Assembly: GCF_002272015.1 (NCBI RefSeq)
Contig: NZ_NPBY01000064.1
Span: 1-51,340, forward strand
Reading direction: 5' to 3'
Origin: Paenibacillus campinasensis
GTDB taxonomy: Bacteria > Bacillota > Bacilli > Paenibacillales > Paenibacillaceae
Length of the DNA: 51,340 nt
Below the pieces are notes generated by a model, which was given only the letters and a program-made list of their open reading frames with translations, was not told the origin of the DNA and made no database searches. Of this stretch, positions 33,280 through 41,799 are shown piece after piece. Every line of letters starts with the position of its first letter. The first letter of the stretch is position 1. Position numbers and translations under genes: made by a program.

Positions 33280-35412
33280 ATGAAAGTATTGGTACTGGCG
33301 GAGAAGCCCTCGGTCGCGAAGGAAATTGCGCGAGTGATGGGCAGCCGCGACAAGCATAAGAGCCATTATGAAGGACCGAAATATGTTGTAACCTGGGCGC
33401 TGGGCCATCTGGTCGGACTGGCGGAGCCGGAGGACTATGATAAAAAATATCAGACCTGGGCGCTGGAGGATCTGCCGATTCTCCCGGACAACACCAGGCT
33501 GAAGGTGCTGCGCGAAACGAGCCATCAATTCAAAGCGGTGCAGCATCTGATGAAACGCCAGGACATCGGGGAGATGATCATCGCGACGGATGCGGCCCGG
33601 GAAGGGGAACTGCTGGCCCGCTGGATTCTGAAAATGGTCAAGTGGAACAAGCCGTTCAAGCGGCTGTGGATCTCGTCCCAGACCGACCGGGCGATTAAGG
33701 AAGGCTTCGCGTCGCTCAAGCCGGGAAATCAGTTCGATCGGCTGTATGAATCGGCCCGCTGCCGGGCGGAGGCGGACTGGATGGTCGGGCTGAACGTGAC
33801 GCGTGCGCTTACGTGCAAGTTTAACGCCCAGCTGTCGGCCGGGCGGGTGCAGACGCCAACGCTGGGCATGATCATGGACCGGGAGAAAGAGATCACGAGC
33901 TTCCGCTCCCAGGAATACGAGACGCTGCAGGTTGACCTGGGAAGCTTTGAGGCCTCGTGGCGGGCTGCGGGCGGGGACGCGCGCATCTTCGACAAGGAGC
34001 AGGCAGCCAAGCTGAAGCAGAAGCTGGACGGACGCTCTGGGACGATCATCAGTGTGAAAAAGAGTGAGAAAACCGAGCCGCATCCGCTCGCTTACGATTT
34101 GACCGAACTGCAGCGGGATGCCAACCGGCGGTTTGGCTTCTCGGCTAAGCAGACGTCGAATGTGCTGCAGCGCCTGTATGAGCAGCACAAGCTGGTCACC
34201 TATCCACGCACGGATAGCCGTTATCTGACCTCGGACATGACGAGCACGTTGAAAGAACGGCTCGCGAGCATCGCCGTCGGGCCGTACGCTTCGCTTGCGC
34301 GTCCATTGCTGCGCAAGAATCTGAATCCTGGCAAACGGGTCGTCGATGACAGCAAGGTGACCGATCACCATGCCATCATTCCCACCGAGCAGACGGTGCT
34401 GCTCAATCAGCTGTCCGCCGATGAACGCAAGCTGTATGACCTGATCGTGCGCCGCTTCATCAGCTTGTTCTATCCGCCGGCCCGCTATGACAACGTGGCG
34501 GTGACGGTTGAGATTGAAGGCGAGCGCTTCTATGCGAAAGGGACGACGGTCAAGGACAGCGGCTGGCGTGAAGTGTACGGCGGGGATTATGAGGATGAGT
34601 CGGACGAGGAGAACGACGATCCTCACGCGAGCGCGTCCGGCAAGCTGCTGCCTGAGCTGAGCGAGGGCGAGAAGGTCAAGGTGGCCCGCTGTGTGCTTAG
34701 ACAGGGCCGGACCCAGCCGCCGAAGCGCTATACGGAGGCAGCCCTGCTCGCCCAGATGGAGAAGCACGGACTCGGCACACCGGCGACACGCGCCGATATT
34801 ATCGAGAAGCTGGTCAGCTCGGATACGATTGAGCGCCAGGGATCGTCCCTGCACCCGACCGGCAAAGGCAAGCAGCTGATCGAGCTCGTTGCGCCCGAGC
34901 TGCGCACGCCGCAGCTGACGGCCCGGTGGGAAGCGGAGCTGGAGAAAATCGCGAAAGGGCAAGGCAAACCGGAGCCCTTCTTGAAGGGCATCCGCGAGAT
35001 GACGGTCAAGCTGGTTACGGAAGTGAAGGGCAGCGATGCCGAATACAAGCCGCATAATCTGTCTCACAGCCACTGTCCGGATTGCGGCACGCGGCTCCTC
35101 GAGAAGAAGACGAAGCGCGGCAAGCTGCTGGTCTGTCCGAGCGAGGATTGCGGCTACAAGCGTTCGGGGGAGAAGCGGCTGTCGAACCGCCGCTGCCCGC
35201 AGTGTCACAAGAAGATGGAGCTGAAGGAAGGCAAGGCCGGCATGTTCGTGCAGTGTCTTGGCTGCGGCATTACGGAGACGCTGAAAAAGGATGCCAAGCA
35301 TGTCAACAAGCGCGAGGAACGGAAGCTCGTGCAGCAATACAGCAAGCAAGAGTCGATCGGCTCTAACCTGGGCGAGCTGCTGAAGGCAGCGCTCGAGCAG
35401 AAGAAGGAATAG
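33280..35412 (+). CDS. topB: DNA topoisomerase III
   Basis: A 710-residue type IA topoisomerase that relaxes and decatenates DNA by single-strand passage. The N-terminal Toprim domain starts MKVLVLAEKPSVAKEIA (Glu8) and has the acidic ATDAAREGE near 102-110. The active-site Tyr308 lies in YPRTDSRYL. The C-terminus has Cys-pair zinc-ribbon repeats (HCPDCG, LVCPSEDCGY, RCPQCHKKM, QCLGCGI), the layout of Bacillus TopB proteins. The ATG is seven bases after GGGGAGGA; the frame is open further upstream but that extension is not family sequence. It stands alone between terminators. Confidence 0.96.
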   Translation: MKVLVLAEKPSVAKEIARVMGSRDKHKSHYEGPKYVVTWALGHLVGLAEPEDYDKKYQTWALEDLPILPDNTRLKVLRETSHQFKAVQHLMKRQDIGEMIIATDAAREGELLARWILKMVKWNKPFKRLWISSQTDRAIKEGFASLKPGNQFDRLYESARCRAEADWMVGLNVTRALTCKFNAQLSAGRVQTPTLGMIMDREKEITSFRSQEYETLQVDLGSFEASWRAAGGDARIFDKEQAAKLKQKLDGRSGTIISVKKSEKTEPHPLAYDLTELQRDANRRFGFSAKQTSNVLQRLYEQHKLVTYPRTDSRYLTSDMTSTLKERLASIAVGPYASLARPLLRKNLNPGKRVVDDSKVTDHHAIIPTEQTVLLNQLSADERKLYDLIVRRFISLFYPPARYDNVAVTVEIEGERFYAKGTTVKDSGWREVYGGDYEDESDEENDDPHASASGKLLPELSEGEKVKVARCVLRQGRTQPPKRYTEAALLAQMEKHGLGTPATRADIIEKLVSSDTIERQGSSLHPTGKGKQLIELVAPELRTPQLTARWEAELEKIAKGQGKPEPFLKGIREMTVKLVTEVKGSDAEYKPHNLSHSHCPDCGTRLLEKKTKRGKLLVCPSEDCGYKRSGEKRLSNRRCPQCHKKMELKEGKAGMFVQCLGCGITETLKKDAKHVNKREERKLVQQYSKQESIGSNLGELLKAALEQKKE

Positions 35413-35509
35413 CGGCGCTCGAGGCGGCCATAGGTGCGATAGACACCAGCTCGTTATTGAATACTAGGCTTCGTAAACCGCACAGCACGCGGTTTGCTAT
35501 AAGAGGAAG

Positions 35510-35545
35510 AGCCCGGCAATGGACGCACATTGCCGGGCTTTCCTT
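35510..35545 (+). terminator. intrinsic terminator after topB
   Basis: AGCCCGGCAATG and its exact complement form a 12-bp stem around GACGCA, followed by TTCCTT. A smaller hairpin AAACCG/CGGTTT lies just upstream at about 35475-35495. Confidence 0.88.
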
Positions 35546-35623
35546 ATAAGTGCAATCTTTTTGTGCCAGAACGGCATAACCTCCGGGCTTAAAGCCCATT
35601 CTACGAACAGGAGGTGATTGTGC

Positions 35624-35761
35624 ATGCCGCATCATAAACCGCGCAAGACCGAGAATCAACAGAACAAATCGAGCATTATGGAAGAAAGCAAAACACTGAA
35701 ACCGAAAAAGGCCGGTGATTATGTGCCAAGCCTGAACGAGATTCCGAAGAACGAGTCCTGA
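35624..35761 (+). CDS. 45-residue hydrophilic protein of unknown function
   Basis: A short gene with a nearly perfect ribosome site (AGGAGGTGAT) nine bases before its ATG. The product starts MPHHKPRKTENQQNK and ends YVPSLNEIPKNES. It is rich in Lys, Glu, Asn and Gln and has no hydrophobic segment or Cys. Lys and Pro blocks (TLKPKKAGDY) give it the look of a small DNA- or spore-associated protein, but I do not recognise the family and make no functional claim. It sits alone downstream of the topB terminator. Confidence 0.7.
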   Translation: MPHHKPRKTENQQNKSSIMEESKTLKPKKAGDYVPSLNEIPKNES

Positions 35762-35931
35762 TGAGATAAGATCGGATAGCCCAGCTGAACCTGTGCTGTA
35801 AGACCGCACGCTAGGGCATCATAAGGTGGATGTCAGTAGGTGATGACCGACCGCCGTCATACAAACAGGGAGTTAGCTGGGTGTTAGCTGGGTGTTCCTT
35901 GCTCCCTGGCCCCCGACGAAACGAGCTGCCA

Positions 35932-35960
35932 TTGTTTTGCCGGTTCTGCGGCTCTATAAT
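35932..35960 (+). promoter_or_regulatory. promoter of the DUF1294 gene
   Basis: TTGTTT (35932-35937), a 17-base spacer and TATAAT (35955-35960). Transcription would begin near 35967, which rules out the in-frame ATG at 35959 and supports the start at 36022. An 11-base tandem repeat GTTAGCTGGGT lies upstream near 35872-35893. Confidence 0.72.
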
Positions 35961-36021
35961 GAAAGTAATCGTGAATCGGCTGCCTGTCGCAGGCGGCAGG
36001 AGGAACAGGGGGCGGGGACTG

Positions 36022-36285
36022 ATGCAGACGGCGCTAATCGTCTGGTTTATATTCATTAATACGGTCACCTATCTGGTCATGTCCGAGGACAAGCGGCGGG
36101 CCAGAATGGGCAGGGAGCGGATGCCGGAGCGCACGCTGTTTTTGCTTGCGGCCATCGGCGGCGCGTTAGGCACCTGGATTGCGATGTATCGCAAGCGCCA
36201 CAAGACAAGGCACCTGTCCTTCAAGATCGGTGTGCCATTGCTGCTATTTTTGAATGCTGTTTTATACGGATACTTCTGGGGATAG
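36022..36285 (+). CDS. DUF1294 family small membrane protein
   Basis: An 87-residue membrane protein with helices at about 2-19, 38-55 and 68-86. The DUF1294 signature is visible: SEDKRRARMGRERMPERTL after the first helix, then GGALGTWIAMYRKRHKTRH. Several longer in-frame starts exist upstream, but the TATAAT at 35955 and GGGGGCGGGG ahead of this ATG support 36022. Function of the family is unknown. Confidence 0.85.
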   Translation: MQTALIVWFIFINTVTYLVMSEDKRRARMGRERMPERTLFLLAAIGGALGTWIAMYRKRHKTRHLSFKIGVPLLLFLNAVLYGYFWG

Positions 36286-36383
36286 GCGCAGCGGGTTTCA
36301 ATCGCGTGGCCGAAGTTTAAATGATAAGAAAGCTGTTGTCCTTAAGGATTAGATAACCCCGAAGTGAAAAAGAGGTGGCTGTC

Positions 36384-36818
36384 ATGCTGTTTACGAAGAT
36401 ATTGCTGGCATATGACGGTTCGGAAGCCGCAAGTAAAGCGCTGGGACGCGCGATCGAGCTTGCTCAAGCATCGCCGGATGCTGTTCTGGATGTCGTGCAT
36501 GCGTATGATTATCCTCGATTCTTTATCGGGGAGGCGCTGGCTCCGATTCCCGCGACGCTGAACAAGGATGTGTATGACATCGCGGTGCAGACGGTGGAAG
36601 AAGCCAAGAAGCAAGTGCAGCATGCCGGGATTCATGCGAACGTCGAGATGATTCAGGGAGGCCCGGCGGAGGTTATTCTGGAGTATGCGAAGCAGAACGG
36701 CTCGGACCTGATCGTGGTCGGCAGCCGGGGGCTTGGCGGCATTCGCGAGTTTGTCCTGGGCAGTGTCAGTCACAATGTCGTCCAGCATGCCACCATCCCT
36801 GTATTGGTTGTTAAATAA
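36384..36818 (+). CDS. universal stress protein (UspA family)
   Basis: A 144-residue single-domain Usp. It opens FTKILLAYDGSEAASKAL and has the nucleotide-binding motif G-2x-G-9x-G-S as GSRGLGGIREFVLGSVSHNV near the C-terminus, so it probably binds ATP. The GTG at 36375 lies in the AGAGGTGG ribosome site; the ATG at 36384 is preferred. A single-gene unit with a terminator. Family members aid survival under stress or starvation. Confidence 0.93.
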   Translation: MLFTKILLAYDGSEAASKALGRAIELAQASPDAVLDVVHAYDYPRFFIGEALAPIPATLNKDVYDIAVQTVEEAKKQVQHAGIHANVEMIQGGPAEVILEYAKQNGSDLIVVGSRGLGGIREFVLGSVSHNVVQHATIPVLVVK

Positions 36819-36821
36819 CGA

Positions 36822-36845
36822 GAGGCGCGATTTAGCGTCTCTTTT
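36822..36845 (+). terminator. intrinsic terminator after the Usp gene
   Basis: GAGGCGC and GCGTCTC form a 7-bp stem with one G-U around GATTTA, then TTTT. A second hairpin AACCAG-TTATTT-CTGGTT follows at 36860-36877. Confidence 0.78.
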
Positions 36846-37056
36846 CGTATTATCAGGTTAACCAGTTATTTCTGGTTGGCCCTTTTTTATGGGCATTTTA
36901 CGATGGCGGTAGCCGGTACGGGCTCCCATAGGGCCTCGTTTCCGCCGCCTCGCGCATGCAGTGCCCCTACGGTTTTATTTATCGTTAACATTTTCCATAT
37001 ATGCTGGTCCTATACGTTTCCTTCATATAAGAAGAGATAATCTGGATTTTCGCCAG

Positions 37057-37096
37057 ACACGAACATTGCTATTTTGAGTTAATCAAATGTTCGTGT
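37057..37096 (+). promoter_or_regulatory. paired PurBoxes (PurR operator)
   Basis: ACACGAACATT (37057-37067) and its exact complement AATGTTCGTGT (37086-37096) are separated by 18 bases, just upstream of the -35. Inverted CGAAC/GTTCG boxes at this spacing are the control site of the Bacillus-type purine repressor PurR, which is relieved by PRPP. Confidence 0.9.
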
Positions 37097-37101
37097 TTCG
37101 G

Positions 37102-37131
37102 TTGACACTTGGTGTCAGAAATTGATAAACT
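37102..37131 (+). promoter_or_regulatory. pur operon promoter
   Basis: Consensus -35 TTGACA (37102-37107), 18-base spacer, -10 TAAACT (37126-37131). It follows the PurBoxes by five bases, so bound PurR would cover it. The transcript would carry a leader of about 340 bases with the riboswitch. Confidence 0.85.
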
Positions 37132-37186
37132 GAGGATGTTGCGACAGAAAAGTACCAATGAAATCGGAATGATCACATTTAAATAT

Positions 37187-37258
37187 GACTCGTATAAAGC
37201 CGGGAATACGGCCCGGAAGTCTCTACCCGAAAACCGTAAATTTTCGGACTACGAGGGA
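37187..37258 (+). ncRNA. guanine (purine) riboswitch aptamer
   Basis: The conserved purine-aptamer core is present in order: P1 strand CTCGTA followed by TATAA, P2 GCCGGG/CCCGG, the junction GTCTCTACC, P3 CCGAAAA/TTTTCGG with CCGTAAA in the loop, then GGACTACGAG closing P1. The specificity base is C in GACTAC, which indicates guanine/hypoxanthine rather than adenine. It precedes purE, where a ligand-bound aptamer would shut transcription off. Confidence 0.95.
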
Positions 37259-37388
37259 ATGAAAGCGGTAAGGCAGGAACGAGGTCTGGCTTCAATCCGC
37301 ATCGTTACGGCGGATGCACGGATCTTCCTGTTTTTATATTGCCTGCGGGCTGTTTAAGTAAAGACGCTTTCATTCCCGGATTGTCCGA
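37244..37388 (+). promoter_or_regulatory. antiterminator pairing of the pur riboswitch
   Basis: GGGAATGAAAGCG (37255-37267), starting at the last base of P1, is exactly complementary to CGCTTTCATTCCC (37365-37377). TCGGAC inside P3 (37244-37249) is complementary to GTCCGA (37383-37388). The two helices are separated by a symmetric five-base internal loop. Together they would break P1/P3 and sequester the 5' arm of the terminator, the OFF-switch logic of a guanine riboswitch. Within the loop, hairpins ATCCGC/GCGGAT (37295-37315) and CAGGAA/TTCCTG (37274-37330, followed by five T) are also possible. Confidence 0.8.
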
Positions 37389-37430
37389 GACCTGAGCTGA
37401 TGGATGCTGCCTGTGGGATCGGACTTTTTT
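37383..37430 (+). terminator. riboswitch-controlled terminator before purE
   Basis: GTCCGA (37383-37388) pairs with TCGGAC (37419-37424), followed by TTTTTT. The 30-base interior can pair further (AGC/GCT). Its 5' arm is shared with the antiterminator, so it forms only when the aptamer is closed by ligand. Confidence 0.85.
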
Positions 37431-37476
37431 CTTGAGTATATGGACAAATCATTGAGTCGAAAGCGAGGATTAGAAC

Positions 37477-37962
37477 ATGACAGTACAGGTAGGCGTTATT
37501 ATGGGAAGCCAATCCGATTGGGAAACGATGTCCCATGCGTGTCAGATCCTGGAGGAGCTTGAAATTCCATATGAGAAAAAGGTGGTATCCGCGCATCGGA
37601 CCCCGGATCTCATGTTCCGATATGCGGAGGAAGCCGAAGGCCGCGGCCTTCGGGTTATCATTGCCGGTGCGGGCGGTGCAGCGCATCTGCCGGGAATGGT
37701 GGCTGCCAAGACGCCGCTACCGGTCATCGGTGTGCCGGTACAGTCCAAGTCGCTGAATGGCCTCGATTCGCTGCTGTCGATTGTCCAGATGCCAGGCGGC
37801 ATTCCGGTCGCCACCGTGGCGATCGGCAAAGCCGGGGCCGTGAATGCCGGGCTGCTGGCTGCACAGATTCTGGGCGCCGCGGATCCGCAGGTTCGCGCCA
37901 GAGTACAGGCGCGGCGGGATCGTATTCGCGACGAAGTGCTGGAGGGCAGTGATAACCTATGA
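37477..37962 (+). CDS. purE: N5-carboxyaminoimidazole ribonucleotide mutase
   Basis: A 161-residue class I PurE that moves the carboxylate of N5-CAIR to give CAIR. Conserved stretches are GVIMGSQSDWETM near the N-terminus, SAHRTPD with the catalytic His, and AGAGGAAHLPGM. First gene of the operon, after the riboswitch. Its TGA overlaps the purK ATG (ATGA), matching the joint action of the two enzymes. Confidence 0.98.
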   Translation: MTVQVGVIMGSQSDWETMSHACQILEELEIPYEKKVVSAHRTPDLMFRYAEEAEGRGLRVIIAGAGGAAHLPGMVAAKTPLPVIGVPVQSKSLNGLDSLLSIVQMPGGIPVATVAIGKAGAVNAGLLAAQILGAADPQVRARVQARRDRIRDEVLEGSDNL

Positions 37963-39146
37963 GACAGCCATATCAGAATGAGCAGACGGCAGCCGCCAAG
38001 CCGCTTCTGCCGGGGACAACGATCGGTGTTCTGGGCGGCGGACAGCTGGGACGGATGATTGCGCTGGAAGGCGTGCGCATGGGCTACTCCTTCGTTACAC
38101 TGGATCCGGCGCCCCAGTCTCCACTTGGCCAGATCGCAGAGCAGATTACGGCGGCCTATGACGATGTCGAGGCTGCCCGACAGCTGGCGGAGAAGGCGGA
38201 TGTCATTACGTATGAATTTGAGAATGTGGATGCGAACGTAGCCGCTCTGCTGGAGGAGCAGTCTTATGTGCCGCAGGGCAGCAGGCTGCTGTACACGACC
38301 CAGCACCGGCTGCGGGAGAAAGCGGCGATTGAAGCTGCCGGTGTGCCGGTGGCACCTTATCGCCAGATCCGCAGTCTGGAAGAGCTGACCTCGGCGGCGG
38401 CGGAGCTGGGCCTGCCGTGTGTGCTGAAGACCGCTACAGGAGGCTACGACGGGAAAGGCCAGGCCGTCATTCGCAGGGAAGAGGAATTGGCCGCCGCTTA
38501 TGACACGCTGGCTTCGACCGGCGCCGAGCTGGTGCTGGAGAAATTCGTGAAGTTCGCGTGTGAGATTTCCGTCATTGCAGCCCGGACGCCAAGCGGTCGT
38601 ATCAAAAGCTTCCCGCCGGCAGAAAATGTGCATGTAAACAATATATTGCATCTGTCGATCGTGCCTGCCCGGGTGCCGGACGAGGTGCTGAAACGGGCAA
38701 CAGAGCTGGCAGAGCGGGTAGCCGCCGGGCTGAACGCGGTGGGGCTGCTGGCTGTGGAGATGTTTGTAACTGAGGAAGGCGAGCTGTATGTGAATGAGCT
38801 GGCTCCAAGACCGCATAACTCGGGTCATTACACGATGGAGGCCTGCACGACATCCCAGTTCGAGCAGCATGTCAGAGCGATCTGCGACCTGCCGCTCGGG
38901 GAGACAACACTACTCACGCCTGTCGTCATGGTCAATGTGCTTGGCCAGCATCTGGAGGAAGTCATCGGCCGCTTCGGCCAGCCCGATGAGCTTGCCGAAG
39001 ATCTGGGCATCGTGCCGAAGCTGCATCTGTACGGGAAGAGCGAAGCGAAGGTAAACCGCAAGATGGGACATATCAACCTGCTGTGCGCTGATGTGCAGAG
39101 CGGGCTGGATTGGGTAGAGAAAACAAAGATTTGGAGGCAGGATTAA
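37959..39146 (+). CDS. purK: N5-carboxyaminoimidazole ribonucleotide synthase
   Basis: A 395-residue ATP-grasp enzyme that carboxylates AIR with bicarbonate and ATP to N5-CAIR. The N-terminal nucleotide-binding region starts GVLGGGQLGRM, and the ATP-grasp core contains KTATGGYDGKGQ and later ELAPRPHNSGH. It feeds PurE directly. Its N-terminal stretch before GVLGGG is a few residues longer than needed but is fixed by the overlap with purE. purB follows after three bases. Confidence 0.97.
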   Translation: MRQPYQNEQTAAAKPLLPGTTIGVLGGGQLGRMIALEGVRMGYSFVTLDPAPQSPLGQIAEQITAAYDDVEAARQLAEKADVITYEFENVDANVAALLEEQSYVPQGSRLLYTTQHRLREKAAIEAAGVPVAPYRQIRSLEELTSAAAELGLPCVLKTATGGYDGKGQAVIRREEELAAAYDTLASTGAELVLEKFVKFACEISVIAARTPSGRIKSFPPAENVHVNNILHLSIVPARVPDEVLKRATELAERVAAGLNAVGLLAVEMFVTEEGELYVNELAPRPHNSGHYTMEACTTSQFEQHVRAICDLPLGETTLLTPVVMVNVLGQHLEEVIGRFGQPDELAEDLGIVPKLHLYGKSEAKVNRKMGHINLLCADVQSGLDWVEKTKIWRQD

Positions 39147-39149
39147 ACG

Positions 39150-40445
39150 ATGATTGAACGATACAGCAGAACGGAAATGCGAGCGATATGGACGGAAGAG
39201 AACAAGTTTCGGGCATGGCTTGAAGTGGAGCTGTGCGCATGTGAAGCGTGGGCAGAACTCGGTGTGATCCCGAAGGAGGATACGGTCAAGCTCCGCCAGA
39301 ACGCAAGCTTCAACATAGATCGCATATATGAGATCGAGCAGGAGACGCGCCATGATGTCATTGCCTTCACGCGTGCGGTATCCGAAACGCTGGGCGAGGA
39401 ACGGAAATGGGTGCATTACGGGCTGACCTCGACGGACGTGGTGGACACCGCGAACGGCTACCTGCTGAAGCAGGCGAATGACATTCTGGAGCAGGACATT
39501 CTGCGTTTTATCGGGATTCTGAAGGATAAGGCCATTGCGTACAAACATACGCCGATGATGGGAAGAACGCATGGGGTGCATGCGGAGCCGACAACCTTCG
39601 GATTGAAAATGGCCCTGTGGCATGAAGAGATGATCCGCAATCTGGAGCGCTTCCGCCATGCGGCTGACGGCGTTCAGTACGGCAAAATTTCCGGCGCGGT
39701 CGGAACCTATGCCAACATCGATCCGTTCGTGGAAGAGTTTGTATGCCGCAAGCTTGGCACCAAGCCGGCTCCAATCTCGACCCAAACGCTGCAGCGTGAC
39801 CGCCATGCCGAGTATATGGCTACGCTGGCCCTGATCGCGACATCGCTGGAGAAATTTGCAACCGAGATCCGCGCGCTCCAGAAGAGCGAGGTTCGCGAGG
39901 TGGAAGAGGCGTTCGCCAAAGGGCAGAAGGGCTCGTCTGCGATGCCGCACAAGCGCAACCCGATCGGCTCCGAGAACATCTCGGGTCTGGCCCGCGTCAT
40001 TCGCGGCCACATGGTATCGGCTTATGAGAATGTGCCGCTCTGGCATGAACGCGACATTTCCCACTCGTCGGTAGAGCGCATCATTCTGCCGGACGCAACC
40101 ATGCTGCTGAACTATATGCTGAACCGTTTTGGCAATATTGTTCAGAATCTGACCGTCTTCCCTGAGAATATGAAGCGCAACATGACCCGCACGTTCGGGG
40201 TGCCATTCTCCGGCCGCATCATGACCAAGCTGATCGACAAGGGCTTCAGCCGCGAGCAGGCCTACGATACCGTGCAGCCGCGCGCGATGCAGGCTTGGGA
40301 GGAGCAGCGTCAGTTCCGCGAGATCGTCGAGGCGACGCCTGAGATTACCGAGGTGCTCAGCCCTGAGGACATCGAGGATGCCTTTAATCCTAGCTGGCAT
40401 CTGAAGCATGTGGATACGATTTTTGCCAAGCTGGGTCTGGAATAA
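39150..40445 (+). CDS. purB: adenylosuccinate lyase
   Basis: A 431-residue lyase of the fumarase/aspartase superfamily. It acts twice: SAICAR to AICAR in this pathway, and adenylosuccinate to AMP. The superfamily signature is seen in GSSAMPHKRNPIGSEN near residue 262, and the catalytic His lies in GRTHGVHAEP near 140. ATG behind GGAGGCAGG. Size typical of Bacillus PurB. Confidence 0.98.
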   Translation: MIERYSRTEMRAIWTEENKFRAWLEVELCACEAWAELGVIPKEDTVKLRQNASFNIDRIYEIEQETRHDVIAFTRAVSETLGEERKWVHYGLTSTDVVDTANGYLLKQANDILEQDILRFIGILKDKAIAYKHTPMMGRTHGVHAEPTTFGLKMALWHEEMIRNLERFRHAADGVQYGKISGAVGTYANIDPFVEEFVCRKLGTKPAPISTQTLQRDRHAEYMATLALIATSLEKFATEIRALQKSEVREVEEAFAKGQKGSSAMPHKRNPIGSENISGLARVIRGHMVSAYENVPLWHERDISHSSVERIILPDATMLLNYMLNRFGNIVQNLTVFPENMKRNMTRTFGVPFSGRIMTKLIDKGFSREQAYDTVQPRAMQAWEEQRQFREIVEATPEITEVLSPEDIEDAFNPSWHLKHVDTIFAKLGLE

Positions 40446-40608
40446 AACCAAGGGAAACCGATAGATACCACCGCAATTAAGCTGAATGGAACAGATAGAT
40501 GACCAATTTCGGCTTACGCAGCAATTCCGATACGCCATCGTTCAACTGAAGAATTGGCGGGCGGCTGATGCCAGCTTAGAGGCGCAGCCACCCCAGGGGG
40601 AGGAGCAC

Positions 40609-41499
40609 ATGACATTACCGGCTTTATCGACCGCAGTCCATCTGATCCAGGCGCCGCTGCTGTATAAAGGCAAGGTTCGCGAGCTGTATGATCTGGGTGA
40701 ACATGTTCTCATTGTAGTAACGGACCGCATCTCTGCTTTTGATTACGTGCTGGAACCGCCGGTGCCTGCGAAGGGCACGGTGCTGAACAAGCTGAGCGCT
40801 TTCTGGTTTGAGCAGACCCGGCATCTGATTCCGAACCATGTCGTGCACACGGATGTGAATCTGCTGGGGGACATCGTCAAGGACAAGGCGCTGCTGGACG
40901 GGCGCATCATGGTGTGCCGCAGAGCGGAGCGCATTGACATTGAATGTGTGGTGCGCGGCTACATCACCGGCGGCGGCTGGCGGCAGTACCAGACCTCCGG
41001 TGAGGTGAACGGCATTCAGCTGCCGGAGGGCATGCGCAAGAATGCGGCTTTTCCGGAGCCGATCTTCACACCGGCAGCCAAAAATGATGTCGGCCATGAC
41101 GAGGACATTTCGTTTGAACGCATGAAGGAGCTGGTCGGCGAAGAGCTCGCAGAGCAGCTTCAGGCGAAAAGCCTGGAACTGTACACGTTCGCTCGTGAGT
41201 ACTGCAGCCGGCACGGCATCATTTTGGCAGATTGCAAGTTTGAATTCGGTCTGCTGGACGGAGAGCTCATCCTGATCGACGAGATCTTCACGCCGGACTC
41301 TTCCCGCTTCTGGGACGAGGCGAATTACGCGCTGGACATTGAAATTGACAGCATGGACAAGGAGCCTGTGCGCACCTACCTTGCTTCCTCCGGCTGGGAT
41401 AAGAACAGCGAGCCCGACCCGCTCCCGCCGCATGTAGTGGAGGAAACGACGCGCCGCTACACCGATATTTACCGCCGTCTTACGGCGGCCAGTCTGTAA
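40609..41499 (+). CDS. purC: phosphoribosylaminoimidazole-succinocarboxamide synthase
   Basis: A 296-residue SAICAR synthetase that joins aspartate to CAIR using ATP. Conserved parts are LLYKGKVRELYDLG, VTDRISAFDYVL, CVVRGYITGGGW and LIDEIFTPDSSRFW. It is longer than the roughly 240-residue Bacillus form and resembles the longer type. The frame opens at 40486, but the ATG at 40609 behind GGGGGAGGAG is the family start. Confidence 0.96.
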   Translation: MTLPALSTAVHLIQAPLLYKGKVRELYDLGEHVLIVVTDRISAFDYVLEPPVPAKGTVLNKLSAFWFEQTRHLIPNHVVHTDVNLLGDIVKDKALLDGRIMVCRRAERIDIECVVRGYITGGGWRQYQTSGEVNGIQLPEGMRKNAAFPEPIFTPAAKNDVGHDEDISFERMKELVGEELAEQLQAKSLELYTFAREYCSRHGIILADCKFEFGLLDGELILIDEIFTPDSSRFWDEANYALDIEIDSMDKEPVRTYLASSGWDKNSEPDPLPPHVVEETTRRYTDIYRRLTAASL

Positions 41500-41549
41500 G
41501 AATCTGAAGCTTGCCATCATTCATATATACCGAGGAGGAACTGGATAAG

Positions 41550-41795
41550 ATGTTGAAAGCAAAGGTTTACGTCACGATTAAGCAGAGCGTATTGGACCCT
41601 CAAGGGGTAGCGGTGCAGGGAGCGCTTCATTCGATAGGCTATAAGGAAGTGGAAAGCTTGCGCATCGGTAAATATATGGAGCTTGAGCTGAACACGGACA
41701 ACCGCGAAGAGGCGGAGCGCCGCGTCAAGGAAATGTGTGAGAAGCTTCTGGCGAATACGGTGGTCGAGAACTACCGGTACGAATTGGAGGGCTAA
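41550..41795 (+). CDS. purS: phosphoribosylformylglycinamidine synthase subunit PurS
   Basis: An 81-residue protein that assembles PurQ and PurL into the FGAM synthase complex of Gram-positive bacteria. It starts MLKAKVYVTIKQSVLDPQG and has GYKEVESLRIGKYMEL, typical of PurS. The frame is open from 41511, but GAGGAGG at 41532-41538 sits inside that extension, supporting 41550. Four bases separate its stop from the purQ start. Confidence 0.96.
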   Translation: MLKAKVYVTIKQSVLDPQGVAVQGALHSIGYKEVESLRIGKYMELELNTDNREEAERRVKEMCEKLLANTVVENYRYELEG

Positions 41796-41799
41796 ACGA

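Noticed and set aside
33181..35349. A 722-codon open frame antisense to topB
   Set aside because: It is the mirror of a G+C-rich real gene. The translation is Arg/Leu/His-rich with no family pattern, while the plus strand encodes all topoisomerase III motifs.
37109..37357. An 82-codon frame over the pur leader
   Set aside because: It lies across the aptamer and antiterminator, and its sequence is explained by conserved RNA structure, not by protein coding.
38910..40538. A 542-codon open frame antisense to purK/purB
   Set aside because: Shadow of high third-position G+C in purB. No recognisable domain, and it overlaps two certain genes.
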